Assembly (NCBI RefSeq): GCF_003545875.1
Contig: NZ_QHCS01000001.1
Coordinates: 1,499,501 to 1,563,500 of the forward strand
From: Leptospira stimsonii
GTDB taxonomy: Bacteria; Spirochaetota; Leptospiria; Leptospirales; Leptospiraceae
DNA length: 64,000 bases
Direction: 5' to 3'
The notes beneath the pieces are model-generated. The model saw nothing but the letters and a program-made list of their open reading frames with translations. It was not told the origin of the DNA and did not search any database. Shown in pieces: positions 31,482 to 43,471 of this stretch (the first letter of the stretch is position 1; the number at the start of each line of letters is the position of its first letter). A program made the translations under genes and the position numbers.

Positions 31482-32360
31482 ATGCAAATCGTTACAAAAC
31501 CGAATCTCGACAAGAAAAATAGAATTCTTATTTCTGTCTTTATCAGTATTCTTCTTTTAAACTTTTGTAATCAGAACGAAGAAGATTCTAAATTACAAGA
31601 CCTTCTTCTTTTGGGTGTTGCTTACAACCAGTCCCAGTGCGGAGCGGACGCGAACCTTTCCCGCAAACAGGCCAATCGAACTTTTTTTACTTCGTTCGAA
31701 TCGGTGAGCGATTTTTCGAATTTTTATATCGTTCCTCAAAATTATCAGGGAAGCGCTTCCCATGATCTTTCTTCGGAACAGGTTTTTAGCGGAGCAAAAT
31801 CGCATAAGGGTTGGATTTATTCGGCTTACAATCCTACGAATCCATGGATCAACAACAATCACAGAGGATACCCTACGATTCAACTTCACAAAACTTCCGG
31901 CGGTAGTTTTGTGACTCCGGTTTTGATTACGTTCCAAGTTTGGCTCGACATGAATCTAAAACAGATGTCTCCCGAAAACGAATGGTTCAGCTTTGCGACG
32001 ATCGCGGACGATGCCTCGGACGCATGGAACAGCCCCGTTCTTGTAAACTTGAGCTACGACGGTTTTGTTCATCTGATGCACGTTCCTTCCATGGGTCAGA
32101 AGATCACTTCTTTTCAAACGACTTCACTTTCCTATCCGAAGTCTCAATGGGTTCAGATCAAAGTTTTTTTGGATTTTCAGAATCCGGAAGGTTTGGTCAA
32201 AGTCTGGCAGAACGGAACTCTTGTCTCGCAAGCAAAAGTCTATTGTAGAAAAAAGACGATCGCACAACTCCATTTTGGCCTCTACGCTCCTCCGACGGTT
32301 TCTTCGGGTTCCGTCTACAACGACGATCTCAAAATCGAAGAGATCGACGGAACTCTTTGA
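31482..32360 (+). CDS. hypothetical lipoprotein, possible lectin-like fold
   Basis: 292 aa. Residues 1-30 form a lipoprotein signal (ILISVFISILLLNFCNQ, lipidated Cys near 29). The mature part alternates strands and ends in a jelly-roll-like pattern: FQVWLDMNL, WVQIKVFLDFQNPEGLVKVW, LHFGLYAPP, VYNDDLKIEEI. This resembles concanavalin-A-like domains that bind sugars, but no diagnostic motif settles it. GGAAG precedes the ATG. Confidence 0.7.
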   Translation: MQIVTKPNLDKKNRILISVFISILLLNFCNQNEEDSKLQDLLLLGVAYNQSQCGADANLSRKQANRTFFTSFESVSDFSNFYIVPQNYQGSASHDLSSEQVFSGAKSHKGWIYSAYNPTNPWINNNHRGYPTIQLHKTSGGSFVTPVLITFQVWLDMNLKQMSPENEWFSFATIADDASDAWNSPVLVNLSYDGFVHLMHVPSMGQKITSFQTTSLSYPKSQWVQIKVFLDFQNPEGLVKVWQNGTLVSQAKVYCRKKTIAQLHFGLYAPPTVSSGSVYNDDLKIEEIDGTL

Positions 32361-32474
32361 GCCTTTCTCTTTTTGGAAAAGATAAGAATCTTCACAATTT
32401 AATTTAAGAACGGACTTGAAATCCGTTTGTAAGTATTCTTTACTACGAATGCTTTGTCGGAAAAATGAATCCGC

Positions 32475-32568
32475 GAGAGGGATCGAAGCGGAAATCCTGC
32501 GATGCGCTTTCGTTTTCGAAAAGCGCTTCGCAGATTGAAGCGAAGAGCCCGGTCCTGCCGTTTTTTTT
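32475..32568 (+). terminator. dispersed element with hairpin and T run
   Basis: GATCGAAGCGG at 32481, a hairpin GCGCTTTCG-TTTT-CGAAAAGCGC (32504-32526, one bulged A), then GAGCCCGGTCCTG and eight T residues (32561-32568). The flanks recur at 22850-22893. It lies downstream of the lipoprotein gene and may end its transcript, although the T run is some distance from the hairpin. Confidence 0.5.
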
Positions 32569-32644
32569 GTCGAAGATGTATTTTTCGGAATTGTCCGGCG
32601 GGGACTCGCCCGGAAAATTCAAAAAAAAGAATATTCTAAAAATA

Positions 32645-33070
32645 TCATTCCCATCCGAGTTCTTCTCGGAGGTTGTTGAGCCTTCTTCGGTTTGCGAGAA
32701 AGTCGAAAAGCCCGAGTATGGATTCGGAACGAATCTGAACGGTTTTTGTTTTTTCTTCGATGAGAAATTCCACGGTATCGGGGAAGTGAAAGACTCTCGT
32801 ATAAAATCGTGTCTTGATATAATTTCCGTTCACTTCCAGGACGCTCACTCGATCCGCGTCTTCCAATTTTTGTTTTAACTTTTGAAACGCTTCTTCTTTC
32901 TCTTCGGTGTAATGAAACGGATCGATATGGTGGATCGGATTGTAAGTCGAACTCTGGCTGGAAACACAATTCGGTCGAGGGGAACAATAATTGAGTTCGT
33001 CTTCATAGACTCCGGTCCGTGGTCCGACAAGAGAAGTGCAACAGAGAAGAATTAAGAGGGCTGTTTCCAT
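32645..33070 (-). CDS. DUF1499 family protein
   Basis: A 141-aa protein with a hydrophobic N-terminus (ALLILLCCTSLVG), probably exported or lipidated at one of the two Cys. The mature start CSPRPNCVSSQSS is the family hallmark (SxRPNCVSSQ). Later segments DRVSVLEVNGNYIKTRFYTR, FHFPDTVEFLIEE and VQIRSESILGLFDF follow the usual strand order. Function is unknown across the family. No strong ribosome site precedes the ATG. Confidence 0.85.
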   Translation of the reverse strand: METALLILLCCTSLVGPRTGVYEDELNYCSPRPNCVSSQSSTYNPIHHIDPFHYTEEKEEAFQKLKQKLEDADRVSVLEVNGNYIKTRFYTRVFHFPDTVEFLIEEKTKTVQIRSESILGLFDFLANRRRLNNLREELGWE

Positions 33071-33590
<520 letters not shown>

Positions 33591-33656
33591 CGAGAGGTGG
33601 AAGGATAGGATGGGAGGGTCTAAAGTTTCAAAACAAATTCACAAAGGAGAAACAAA

Positions 33657-34238
<582 letters not shown>

Positions 34239-34248
34239 TTTTTTCCTG

Positions 34249-34270
34249 TCCGCAGGCGTTTGCCTGCGGA
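34249..34270 (+). terminator. hairpin after ahpC without T tail
   Basis: TCCGCAGGC (34249-34257), loop GTTT, GCCTGCGGA (34262-34270): a perfect 9-bp stem 10 bp after the ahpC stop. No T run follows, so it may act as a partial terminator or 3' stabiliser and allow read-through to sufB. Confidence 0.55.
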
Positions 34271-34799
34271 TGATGGTTCTTAAGTGATCGAAAACACGGA
34301 TTTACGATAAGAACCCGGATCTTCATTCCTTTTACGTTTCGTTTGGAAGAATCTTTCAAGAATTTCGGACCTCATCCGGAATCACCGACTTGAAAATAGA
34401 ATTCCTTCTTCCGATGAAAGAATCCGCTCTGAATCGTCTCTCTCTTCGAGTTTTCAATCCTTTGGTTTCGTAAGTCGGTGTTCTCTTCTGGTCTTCTTAG
34501 ATTTTGAAAGAATCAAAAAAAACGCTCGGAGACAAAAACTGTTCTTCCTCACATTGAGTGGAAGTGAAACCGGAATCGTCCAGAGACGGGAAAATTTTGT
34601 AGGAGTTCCCACAAAGTAAGGGAAAGTTTATGATTGCAAAATGATCATTTTGTGATAGAGAAAATTCTCCGGAAACTCCCACCGCCCACCCCACCACCCA
34701 AGATCAGGGTGGGGCCCGCGAAGTTTCTCGAGTGAGCGTCGTTGTTCCGACTGATGATCAAAGAGAATTTTTAGTTTCCATACGTGGAAAAATTTCTGG
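34271..34799. other. spacer between ahpC and sufB
   Basis: About 530 bases without a gene. It holds TGTAGGAGTTCCCACA (34598-34613), a perfect 16-bp palindrome CAAAATGATCATTTTG (34637-34652), and a GC-rich hairpin CCCCAccaCCC/GGGTGGGG near 34690-34715. The palindrome may be an operator for sufB. Confidence 0.5.
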
Positions 34800-34862
34800 C
34801 TCAGCGGATTGCTCCCTATGGGTCGCAAAAGAACTCAGCGGATTGCTCCCTATGGGTCGCAA
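34800..34862 (+). repeat. 29-bp direct repeat in the sufB leader
   Basis: Two exact 29-bp copies (34800-34828 and 34834-34862) that begin CTCAGCGGATTG and end GGGTCGCAA, separated by 5 bases. They end about 18 bases before the sufB ribosome site. The copies read open in the sufB frame, but the best start is after them. Confidence 0.85.
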
Positions 34863-34892
34863 TCCATGTCTAACTTTTTGGAGGCAATAAAG

Positions 34893-36308
<1,416 letters not shown>

Positions 36309-36804
36309 TCAAATTCGGCGGAGAAACAAAATTCTTCTTAGATCGTATTTCTCCGTCGATCTCCTTTTTTTCGAAAGGAATATTCAAATCATTGCATGTT
36401 CTTTCTGGGGTGTCCTTCGTAAGTTCCTTCTTCCACAAGTTATATCGCGTTTTGATTGCGATCACTTTTGAAAATTCATTCTTAGATTTTCAATACATAG
36501 ATTCGGAAATAACCGGCAATGTTTTGCTTTTTTAGAATTCAAAGAACACCTCGTTCCCGAAGCCATCTCAAATCCCAAATATTCAAACTTTGAATTTTAG
36601 AATCGACTGAACAACAGATTTCATTTTATATCCCTTGTTCCTTGAAGACAGACATCGAAAAAAGCATAGCCTTTCCAGAAGGTTTGTGAACCAAGTCGAA
36701 CCTAAGTCAAAACGATGTTGACTTTTTTGTGATGTCGTTTTATAAAATTGGACTGTTTTGAAAATTTATTGACTAAACTGGATTCGAGTTTGTTGAATAA
36801 GTAT
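36309..36804. other. intergenic spacer after sufB
   Basis: Just after sufB, CGGAGAAA and TTTCTCCG form an inverted repeat with a loop of about 22 bases near 36320-36360, a weak terminator candidate. The remaining 440 bases are AT-rich; nothing else was recognised. Confidence 0.4.
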
Positions 36805-38010
36805 ATGTTCCGGCTCCGCTTCTTTATAATTTCATTTCTCTTTATTATCTTTTGCGGCTCGGGAAAGGAACCTTATAATCCGGCCGTTCCATATTCTCAA
36901 GCTTGGAAGGACACGGAGATTCTAAAGTGTCTTCTTTTGCAAGCTCCGAATTGTAACGGATTCTTACCCAGCTCCAATGGAGTTTTTTTCCCGGAGAAGA
37001 TTTCGGATACCGGACAAACGCATTGTTATGATACGGCGACCAACATTCCTTGTTCGGATCCGACCTATCCAAGACAGGATTCGGATTTTGTAAATATTCC
37101 TTCCGCGAGAAGTTATTCCGGACCGAGCCCACATTCGGTTTATACGAATGATTATACGACATTAGATATGATTCGCGGGTTAGTCTGGAAGACTTGTGCG
37201 GAAGGCCTGAGCGGTCCGAATTGTACGATCGGTTCCGCGACTTCAAATTCTTTCTCAACGGCTCCTTCTACTTGTTCCGCCTTGAATTCACTCAATGCGG
37301 GCGCCGGTTACGGCGGGATTCAAACTTGGAGACTTCCTTCCATCTACGAACTCGCTCGTTTTGCAAACGCGGAAAGTCCGAACGGCGTGGATTCCGTTAA
37401 TTTTCCGGGAAACCCTGCTATGAATTTTTATTCTTCCACTCCCTATGCGTCGAATCCCTCGACGGCGGGATGGTATGTTCAGATGACGGCCGGTTTTTTT
37501 AATCAGCTAAATTTTGGAACGGGCCCTTACGCCGTTCGCTGTGTTTCGGGAACGCCCCTTCAATCTCCTTCCCTTACAAATAACGGAAACGGAACCGTTA
37601 GCGACAATAGAACCGGTTTGATTTGGCAGACATCCGGTAGTAGCACAGGAACTTGGCAACAAGCTCTGACCGGTTGCGCCTCTCTTTCTCTTGCGGGTTT
37701 GAGTTGGAGACTTCCGAACGCAACGGAATTGCATAGTATCGTAGACTACTCGGGTTCGACTCCTGCCATCAACGCTACTTTTTTCCCCGGAGCCGTTTCT
37801 CAATATCATTGGACTTCAACCACGGATCGTTCCAATGTAACCTACGCGCTGGCGTTGTTTTTTACGAATGGACTGATCGGCGGAAATGGAAAAGCGGCGA
37901 GCTGGTATTTTCGTTGCGTATCGGACCTTAAATCCTATGTCCACGTTTATGCGGATCCGTTTCAGAGTAAGAAGTTGATAGAACTCGATATTTTCCGAGC
38001 TTTGATCTAA
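36805..38010 (+). CDS. DUF1566 (Lcl) domain lipoprotein
   Basis: 401 aa from the ATG at 36805. The signal FFIISFLFIIFCGSG ends in a lipobox-like Cys. Two DUF1566 units follow: about 125-270 (GLVWKTCAEG, TWRLPSIYELARFA, YAVRCVS) and 275-385 (VSDNRTGLIWQTSG, LSWRLPNATELHSIVDY, HWTSTTDRS, YFRCVSD). The pattern 'LIWQ ... WRLP..EL ... WTST ... RCVS' is typical. The domain is common in secreted bacterial proteins and its role is not established. A longer frame reaching 36748 would bury the signal peptide. Confidence 0.85.
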   Translation: MFRLRFFIISFLFIIFCGSGKEPYNPAVPYSQAWKDTEILKCLLLQAPNCNGFLPSSNGVFFPEKISDTGQTHCYDTATNIPCSDPTYPRQDSDFVNIPSARSYSGPSPHSVYTNDYTTLDMIRGLVWKTCAEGLSGPNCTIGSATSNSFSTAPSTCSALNSLNAGAGYGGIQTWRLPSIYELARFANAESPNGVDSVNFPGNPAMNFYSSTPYASNPSTAGWYVQMTAGFFNQLNFGTGPYAVRCVSGTPLQSPSLTNNGNGTVSDNRTGLIWQTSGSSTGTWQQALTGCASLSLAGLSWRLPNATELHSIVDYSGSTPAINATFFPGAVSQYHWTSTTDRSNVTYALALFFTNGLIGGNGKAASWYFRCVSDLKSYVHVYADPFQSKKLIELDIFRALI

Positions 38011-38070
38011 AATGATCTTTTCTTTCACGGATCTTACTAGGAAATTACCGTCTTTTACTATGAGTGTTAT

Positions 38071-41000
38071 ATGGAAACCCTAGACTCTCACCTTTTGAAT
38101 TCCGAGTTCTTTCGGCAAATCTTTGAAACGAGTAGGGATGGAATCGCCATTGCAAATCTGGACGGTGTCTTTTTGGAAGCAAACCCGGCCTTTCTTTCTC
38201 TCACTGGTTATTCTTTAGAAGAACTTCGGAGCATCACACTCTGGTCCCTCACGCCCGATCACTGGATCGCAAACGAAAAAAGAATTTTCGAAGAATTCCT
38301 TCTTCCCAACGGTTATTCCCAAGAAATAGAAAAGGAATACATTCGAAAGGATGGAAGTATCGTTCCCATCTGCGTGAAGGCTCACGTGATTCAGGATGAT
38401 TCTAAAAATCCGATCGCGATCTGGGGAATCGTAAGAGATATTTCCGAACAAAAAAGAAACGAAAATGTTCAACAAAAATTATACCAAGAGGCAATGGAAG
38501 GTTGGGATGCGCTCAAAAGTATTTTTTTGCTCAATCCTCTGCCTATGGCCCTCACCGAAATCCAAACGGGAAAAATTTTGGAAGCGAATCAGAAATTCGC
38601 CGAACAGATAGAATCTACGATTGAAGGAATCATAGGAAAGACGACCTTGGAATTGGGACTTTGGTTTTCGGAAGAAGCAAGAACCACGATTCTTTCCAAC
38701 ATGAAACGAGACGGGTTTGTGGACGGAATCGAAATGCCGTTTCGAACCACGACCGGCAAGGAATTTTGGGCATTGTTTTCGGCGAAAGCGATCGAATACA
38801 AAGGTGAAACGGCGCTTCTCAGCATCACGGTTCCGATGACCGACCGAATCAAGGAGGAGAAGGAAAAACAAAAACTCTTAGACGAGGTTCGTGAAAAAGA
38901 GGAAATTCTCAATCAAATCTTTCTCTTAAATCCTTCCTCAATCACATTATCAAAATTGAATGGATCTTATCTCTTCGTAAACGATCTTTTCCTGGAATAT
39001 CTCGGTAAAAAGCGGGAAGAGGTGATCGGGCACAACCCCGTTGAACTCGGAGTTTATTACGACATCTCGGATCGTGAAAGAATTCGAATGGCTTTGGAAA
39101 AGGACGGAGTCGTTCGGAATCTGGAAGTTAAAATGCAAACTCCGGACGGAAACTTAAAAACGATTCTTTTTTCGGCGAGAATCTTAGAATCTTTTGGAGA
39201 GAAAAAAATTCTCGCGATCGGTCACGATATTTCCGAGATCAAGGCTTACGCCAAAGATTTAGAATCTCTTGCAGAGGAATTGGAACGACGCAAGAGAACA
39301 TTTCAGAAACTCTTTCAACTCATTCCTTCCTCTCTCGTCCTGACCGATTGGGAAAACCGAAGGATCATCGATATCAACGAAAGATTTTTGGAAATGGTAA
39401 AGCTCGACCGGAGCGACGTGATCGGAAAGACCACTCCCGAAATCAAAGTTTGGGATAACGCGGCCAATTTTCGAAACGAAGTCTACGAAGCGCTTTCTAA
39501 ACACGGAGAAGTAAAAAATTTAGAATCTATCTTTACCGCTTCCGACGGAACCGAAATTCCGATTCTTTACTCCGCAAGAATCACGGACTTGGACGGAAAA
39601 AAACACGTTATTTCCCTTTCGACCGATATCACTGAAAAAAAGAAAGCGGATGAAGAGCGGAAGGCATTGGATGAGGAACTGATGCTTAGCAAAGACCTTT
39701 TTGAAAAGTTGTTTCAACTCAATCCTGCCGCGGTTTCTCTTTCCGAGCTTGAAACCGGAATCTATCGTCAGATCAATCAATCTTATTGCGACCTAATCGG
39801 TTATACGAGGGAGCAAATTTTAGGGAAGTCCTCTCTCGATTTAGGAATCTGGAGGACTTCGTTTGATCGTGCCGCTCTCATCAAACAATTACAAGAGAAG
39901 GGCGGGACCGGTCCGATCGAGGCGGTCATACAAAGTTCTGACGGAACGCTAAAACACGTGTTATCGGGAAATCGGGTCTTTCAGTGGAATGGAAAACCGA
40001 TGTTGCTCGCACTTTTGATAGATGTTACTGATAAGAAAAAAATGGAATCGGAACGTGACGAATACTTCGCGAAGATGCAGGAAAGTAAGGACCTGTTCGA
40101 AATGGTCTTTGAGATGAATCCGGATACGATCACTCTGAGCGATCTTTTCACAGGGAAATACATTAAAGTAAACGAACATTTTTCGGAAATGCTTCAATAC
40201 AGGAAGGAAGAAACAAAAGGAAAAAGCGCGGTCGAACTCGGAATTTGGAGCGATCTAAAAGAAAGAGAAGCGGTCGTTCAGAAATTGGAGATCGAGGGTC
40301 TCGTCAGAGACTACGAAGTAAGATTCCGAAAAAAAGACGGAAAGTTAGTCGACACTCTCTTTTCGGCGCGACTAGTAAATTTGGGAAATACGCCCACCGT
40401 CATTGCGATCACTCGAGATATCACTCAGATCAAAAACGCAACGAGAGAAAAGGAAGAACAAGCCAAACAGATCGCATTACACGCGCAGGCGTTGATGGAG
40501 ATGGCGACCGATTCCGAATTTGCTTCCGGAAATTTAGAGATGGGCGCGCGCAAGATTGCGATCATGGCGGCGGAAGTTTTAAATTGCGACAGAGCCACGA
40601 TATGGATTTTTGATTCGGACGATCTCAGCTCATGGACCGTGGTCGCCGGTTGGGATCGACGAGATCAAAGATTCATCGAAAAAATACGAATGGATCTGAC
40701 GCTCTATCCACACTATTCTGAATCCATACTCAAGGATCGATTTGTGGACGCGACTGACGCCGTAAACGATCCGCGCACTTTCGATTTGTCTAAAGATTAC
40801 TTCATTCCTCTCGGAATCGTATCTTTGTTGGACGTCCCCTTTTTTCTTAGAGGTAAGATCAAAGGAATCGTATGTTTGGGACACAGAGGCGAATTGAGAA
40901 AGTGGAAAGGTCACGAAAAACAATTCGTATTCACGATCGCGGAACAGGTGACACAACTCTTATTAAACGCAGAGAGAAAAGAAGCCAAAGAAGAATTGGA

Positions 41001-42042
41001 AAAAGCGGTCCTCGTTCGAACATCCGAATTGGCGCAGGCCTTGGAGAATCTCCAAAAAACCCAAGAACAACTGATTCTTTCCGAAAAGATGGCGGCCTTA
41101 GGCCAACTCGTCGCAGGAATCGCGCATGAGATCAACAACCCGTTAGGCGCCATTTCGGCGTTGAGCGGTGAATTGAAAGCCTATCACAATTCTTCGGCGG
41201 ATCGAATGGAGCAACTCGGTCCGCAACTTTCTTTGGTAAGCGCGGACTTTGTACAAGGTCTTTCCGAAATGATACGAAAAGGAATTGGGAGTAAGGAAAA
41301 TATTCTTTCCAGAGAAAATAGAAGGGAAGTTCTGCATTCGCTTCGCGCACAACTCAAAACTCTCGGATTCGAAAACGGTCACGATATCGCGGATCGACTT
41401 TTGGACAACGGAATTCCCCAGGCACTGCAAGAGTTTCCGATTCTATTTCAAAATCCGATCCATTATCCTCTTGTAAAGTTTGCCTTGGAAGAAGTTCAAA
41501 CCTATAAGAATATTTTATCGATACGGTTGGCAGTGGATCGAACTTCGAAGATCGTTTACGCTCTAAAAAATTACGCTCATATCGATGCGGATGAAGCAAG
41601 AGGAAAGGTGTTAATCGATCTTGTCGAGAACATAGAAACCGTTCTAACGATTTATCATAATAAAATCAAAAGCGGCGTGGAATTGGAACTCGACTTTCCG
41701 ACTCGACCGATGATCCAAGCCTATCCGGATGATCTGGTTCAAGTCTGGACCAATCTGATCTATAACGCACTTCAAGCGATGAAGTTCAAAGGAAAGATCA
41801 AAATATCCATATCGGAATCTGACAAGGAAGTGAGCGTTTCCGTCGAAGACAACGGCCCCGGGATTCCGCCCGAGATGAAGGAGAAAATTTTCGATCCGTT
41901 CTTCACCACAAAAGGGCCAGGAGAAGGAAGCGGATTGGGTTTGGATATCTCAAGAAGGATCGTAAAAAAACACGAAGGAAGAATCGAGCTCCATTCAAAA
42001 CCGGGTAAAACAATCTTTCATATCATTCTTCCGAAAGGATAA
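38071..42042 (+). CDS. histidine kinase with six PAS domains and a GAF domain
   Basis: A 1323-aa kinase without clear membrane spans. PAS domains fall at about 11-125, 149-270, 286-395, 412-520, 548-660 and 675-790; the last five share a repeated frame (F.LNP...LS.L..G, then GK...ELGIW), as from internal duplication. GAF spans about 809-965. The phosphoacceptor is H1019 in AGIAHEINNPLGA. The second DHp helix (RTSKIVYALKNYA) only comes at about 1157, so roughly 100 extra residues split the dimerisation domain. The ATPase part has NLIYNALQAM, EDNGPGIPPE and GEGSGLGLDI. There is no cognate regulator beside it. Confidence 0.9.
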   Translation: METLDSHLLNSEFFRQIFETSRDGIAIANLDGVFLEANPAFLSLTGYSLEELRSITLWSLTPDHWIANEKRIFEEFLLPNGYSQEIEKEYIRKDGSIVPICVKAHVIQDDSKNPIAIWGIVRDISEQKRNENVQQKLYQEAMEGWDALKSIFLLNPLPMALTEIQTGKILEANQKFAEQIESTIEGIIGKTTLELGLWFSEEARTTILSNMKRDGFVDGIEMPFRTTTGKEFWALFSAKAIEYKGETALLSITVPMTDRIKEEKEKQKLLDEVREKEEILNQIFLLNPSSITLSKLNGSYLFVNDLFLEYLGKKREEVIGHNPVELGVYYDISDRERIRMALEKDGVVRNLEVKMQTPDGNLKTILFSARILESFGEKKILAIGHDISEIKAYAKDLESLAEELERRKRTFQKLFQLIPSSLVLTDWENRRIIDINERFLEMVKLDRSDVIGKTTPEIKVWDNAANFRNEVYEALSKHGEVKNLESIFTASDGTEIPILYSARITDLDGKKHVISLSTDITEKKKADEERKALDEELMLSKDLFEKLFQLNPAAVSLSELETGIYRQINQSYCDLIGYTREQILGKSSLDLGIWRTSFDRAALIKQLQEKGGTGPIEAVIQSSDGTLKHVLSGNRVFQWNGKPMLLALLIDVTDKKKMESERDEYFAKMQESKDLFEMVFEMNPDTITLSDLFTGKYIKVNEHFSEMLQYRKEETKGKSAVELGIWSDLKEREAVVQKLEIEGLVRDYEVRFRKKDGKLVDTLFSARLVNLGNTPTVIAITRDITQIKNATREKEEQAKQIALHAQALMEMATDSEFASGNLEMGARKIAIMAAEVLNCDRATIWIFDSDDLSSWTVVAGWDRRDQRFIEKIRMDLTLYPHYSESILKDRFVDATDAVNDPRTFDLSKDYFIPLGIVSLLDVPFFLRGKIKGIVCLGHRGELRKWKGHEKQFVFTIAEQVTQLLLNAERKEAKEELEKAVLVRTSELAQALENLQKTQEQLILSEKMAALGQLVAGIAHEINNPLGAISALSGELKAYHNSSADRMEQLGPQLSLVSADFVQGLSEMIRKGIGSKENILSRENRREVLHSLRAQLKTLGFENGHDIADRLLDNGIPQALQEFPILFQNPIHYPLVKFALEEVQTYKNILSIRLAVDRTSKIVYALKNYAHIDADEARGKVLIDLVENIETVLTIYHNKIKSGVELELDFPTRPMIQAYPDDLVQVWTNLIYNALQAMKFKGKIKISISESDKEVSVSVEDNGPGIPPEMKEKIFDPFFTTKGPGEGSGLGLDISRRIVKKHEGRIELHSKPGKTIFHIILPKG

Positions 42043-42123
42043 TCGAAGCTTCGATTGAATTTGTAGAATCGCGAGGGAAAAAATTCTGGACTGAGAATTC
42101 GAATTCCGGTTCTATCTCCTCTC

Positions 42124-43215
42124 GTGTCCTCCATTCTAACAGAGACCGTCTTTTTTGGCGCCGTATTCGGTTTATTGATCGGATTGGGAGCGCTTCTTAG
42201 ACCCAACGCGGGAATTCAAAATCGACTCGTCTTTCTTTTGAACTTATGCGGATCTATATTATTCTTTTATGTTTATTTCCTTCTAAAGGACATTCACTTC
42301 GAAATACGTTTTTTAAATTACATGTATGTACCTTGGTCTTGGTTTTTGGGGGCTGGAATGTACAGCCTTTTTTCGGCGACCGTTCGGGATTCTTATAGTT
42401 GGAAGAAGGACAGGTGGATGTATGTTCCCGGACTGGTTCTTACGATCTTGATTCCTTTTTTTTCCTTGATTCAACCGGACTGGTTCGGGGATCGACCGGA
42501 AGATTTTTTTCATAAGAAAACTACGAGCCTATGGGATCTATTGTTTCTCACAGGATTTTTCATCAATTTAGGCTATTATGCGTTTATCTTTTGGGACACT
42601 CGTTCGGTGTTTCGCATTTCTCAATTGAAAAAAGAACCCGGAGGTCGTCTCCTTTTATTGGTGTTAGGCGGAGGTGCGAGCGTTACCATACTTCTGCTTT
42701 CAGCCTATTTGTTAAGAGAACTGGATCTTCTCTACGCCTCCGTCGTAGCGACCACTGTTTATAGCGTAATCGCATATCTTTTTCATCAGAGAATTCCCAA
42801 GCTGTTAGGTGAGATCGGCCCTGCAGTGAAAGAAGCATACCAAAATTCCAGATTGGAAAGTGTAGACCTTACCGAGGTGGAATCTCTCTTACATCGGCTT
42901 ATGAACGTTGAAAAAATATTCCTCCAGGAAGATTTGGATCTTTCCACGTTGGCCAAGCGGTTGAATCTAAAACCGTATCAGTTAACGGAATTCTTAAATT
43001 CAAGAAAAGGAATGAACTTTTCCAAGTTTATCAATTCTTATCGGGTTCAGGAAGCCGCAGAGATCCTCAAATCGGAAGAAGGAGCCAATATCCTTTCGGT
43101 CGCGTATCGGTCCGGTTTTAATTCGAAGGCGACCTTCAATCTTGCGTTCAAATCCGTTATCGGGACATCGCCTCGGGATTATTTGAGAATGGCGAGAAAG
43201 ATTCGATCCGGTTAA
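42124..43215 (+). CDS. membrane-anchored AraC-family regulator
   Basis: 363 aa. Residues 1-225 hold about seven hydrophobic helices (VFFGAVFGLLIGLGALL through SVIAYLFHQR), a 7TM-type sensor, and residues about 265-360 an AraC DNA-binding domain with two helix-turn-helix motifs: LDLSTLAKRLNLKPYQLTEF and NILSVAYRSGFNSKATFN, closing with GTSPRDYLR. It should bind DNA while fixed in the inner membrane. The start is GTG at 42124. It follows the PAS kinase by 81 bp but no direct link is visible. The target genes are unknown. Confidence 0.87.
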   Translation: MSSILTETVFFGAVFGLLIGLGALLRPNAGIQNRLVFLLNLCGSILFFYVYFLLKDIHFEIRFLNYMYVPWSWFLGAGMYSLFSATVRDSYSWKKDRWMYVPGLVLTILIPFFSLIQPDWFGDRPEDFFHKKTTSLWDLLFLTGFFINLGYYAFIFWDTRSVFRISQLKKEPGGRLLLLVLGGGASVTILLLSAYLLRELDLLYASVVATTVYSVIAYLFHQRIPKLLGEIGPAVKEAYQNSRLESVDLTEVESLLHRLMNVEKIFLQEDLDLSTLAKRLNLKPYQLTEFLNSRKGMNFSKFINSYRVQEAAEILKSEEGANILSVAYRSGFNSKATFNLAFKSVIGTSPRDYLRMARKIRSG

Positions 43216-43471
43216 GTGATCCAAAGCAAAGTAATCTTGGAAGCAGTCAAAACCGGTGATTCCTCTTGCAGAGCCTTGAACAAAAGTTCATTATTGAAAC
43301 GAGACCACGGTTCATTTGGAGAATCCTACCAAAAAGAGATCTTAATTTTAAAACTAAGACCTTTAATTTGGCTCAAATCCGAATCTTAGGCGAATTCTTC
43401 GTGAGCCGAGAGTAAACTTCTTCTCCATAAGTGAAAAATGCGTTGTACGCTAAAAGCTTTAGGAGAAAAAA
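43216..43471. other. intergenic spacer
   Basis: About 255 bases with no gene or strong hairpin recognised; it should carry the promoter of the hydrolase lipoprotein gene. Confidence 0.4.

Noticed and set aside
34809..34892. Extended N-terminus of SufB
   Set aside because: It would translate the direct repeat and lacks a ribosome site, while GGAGG stands correctly before the ATG at 34893, giving the usual SufB length.
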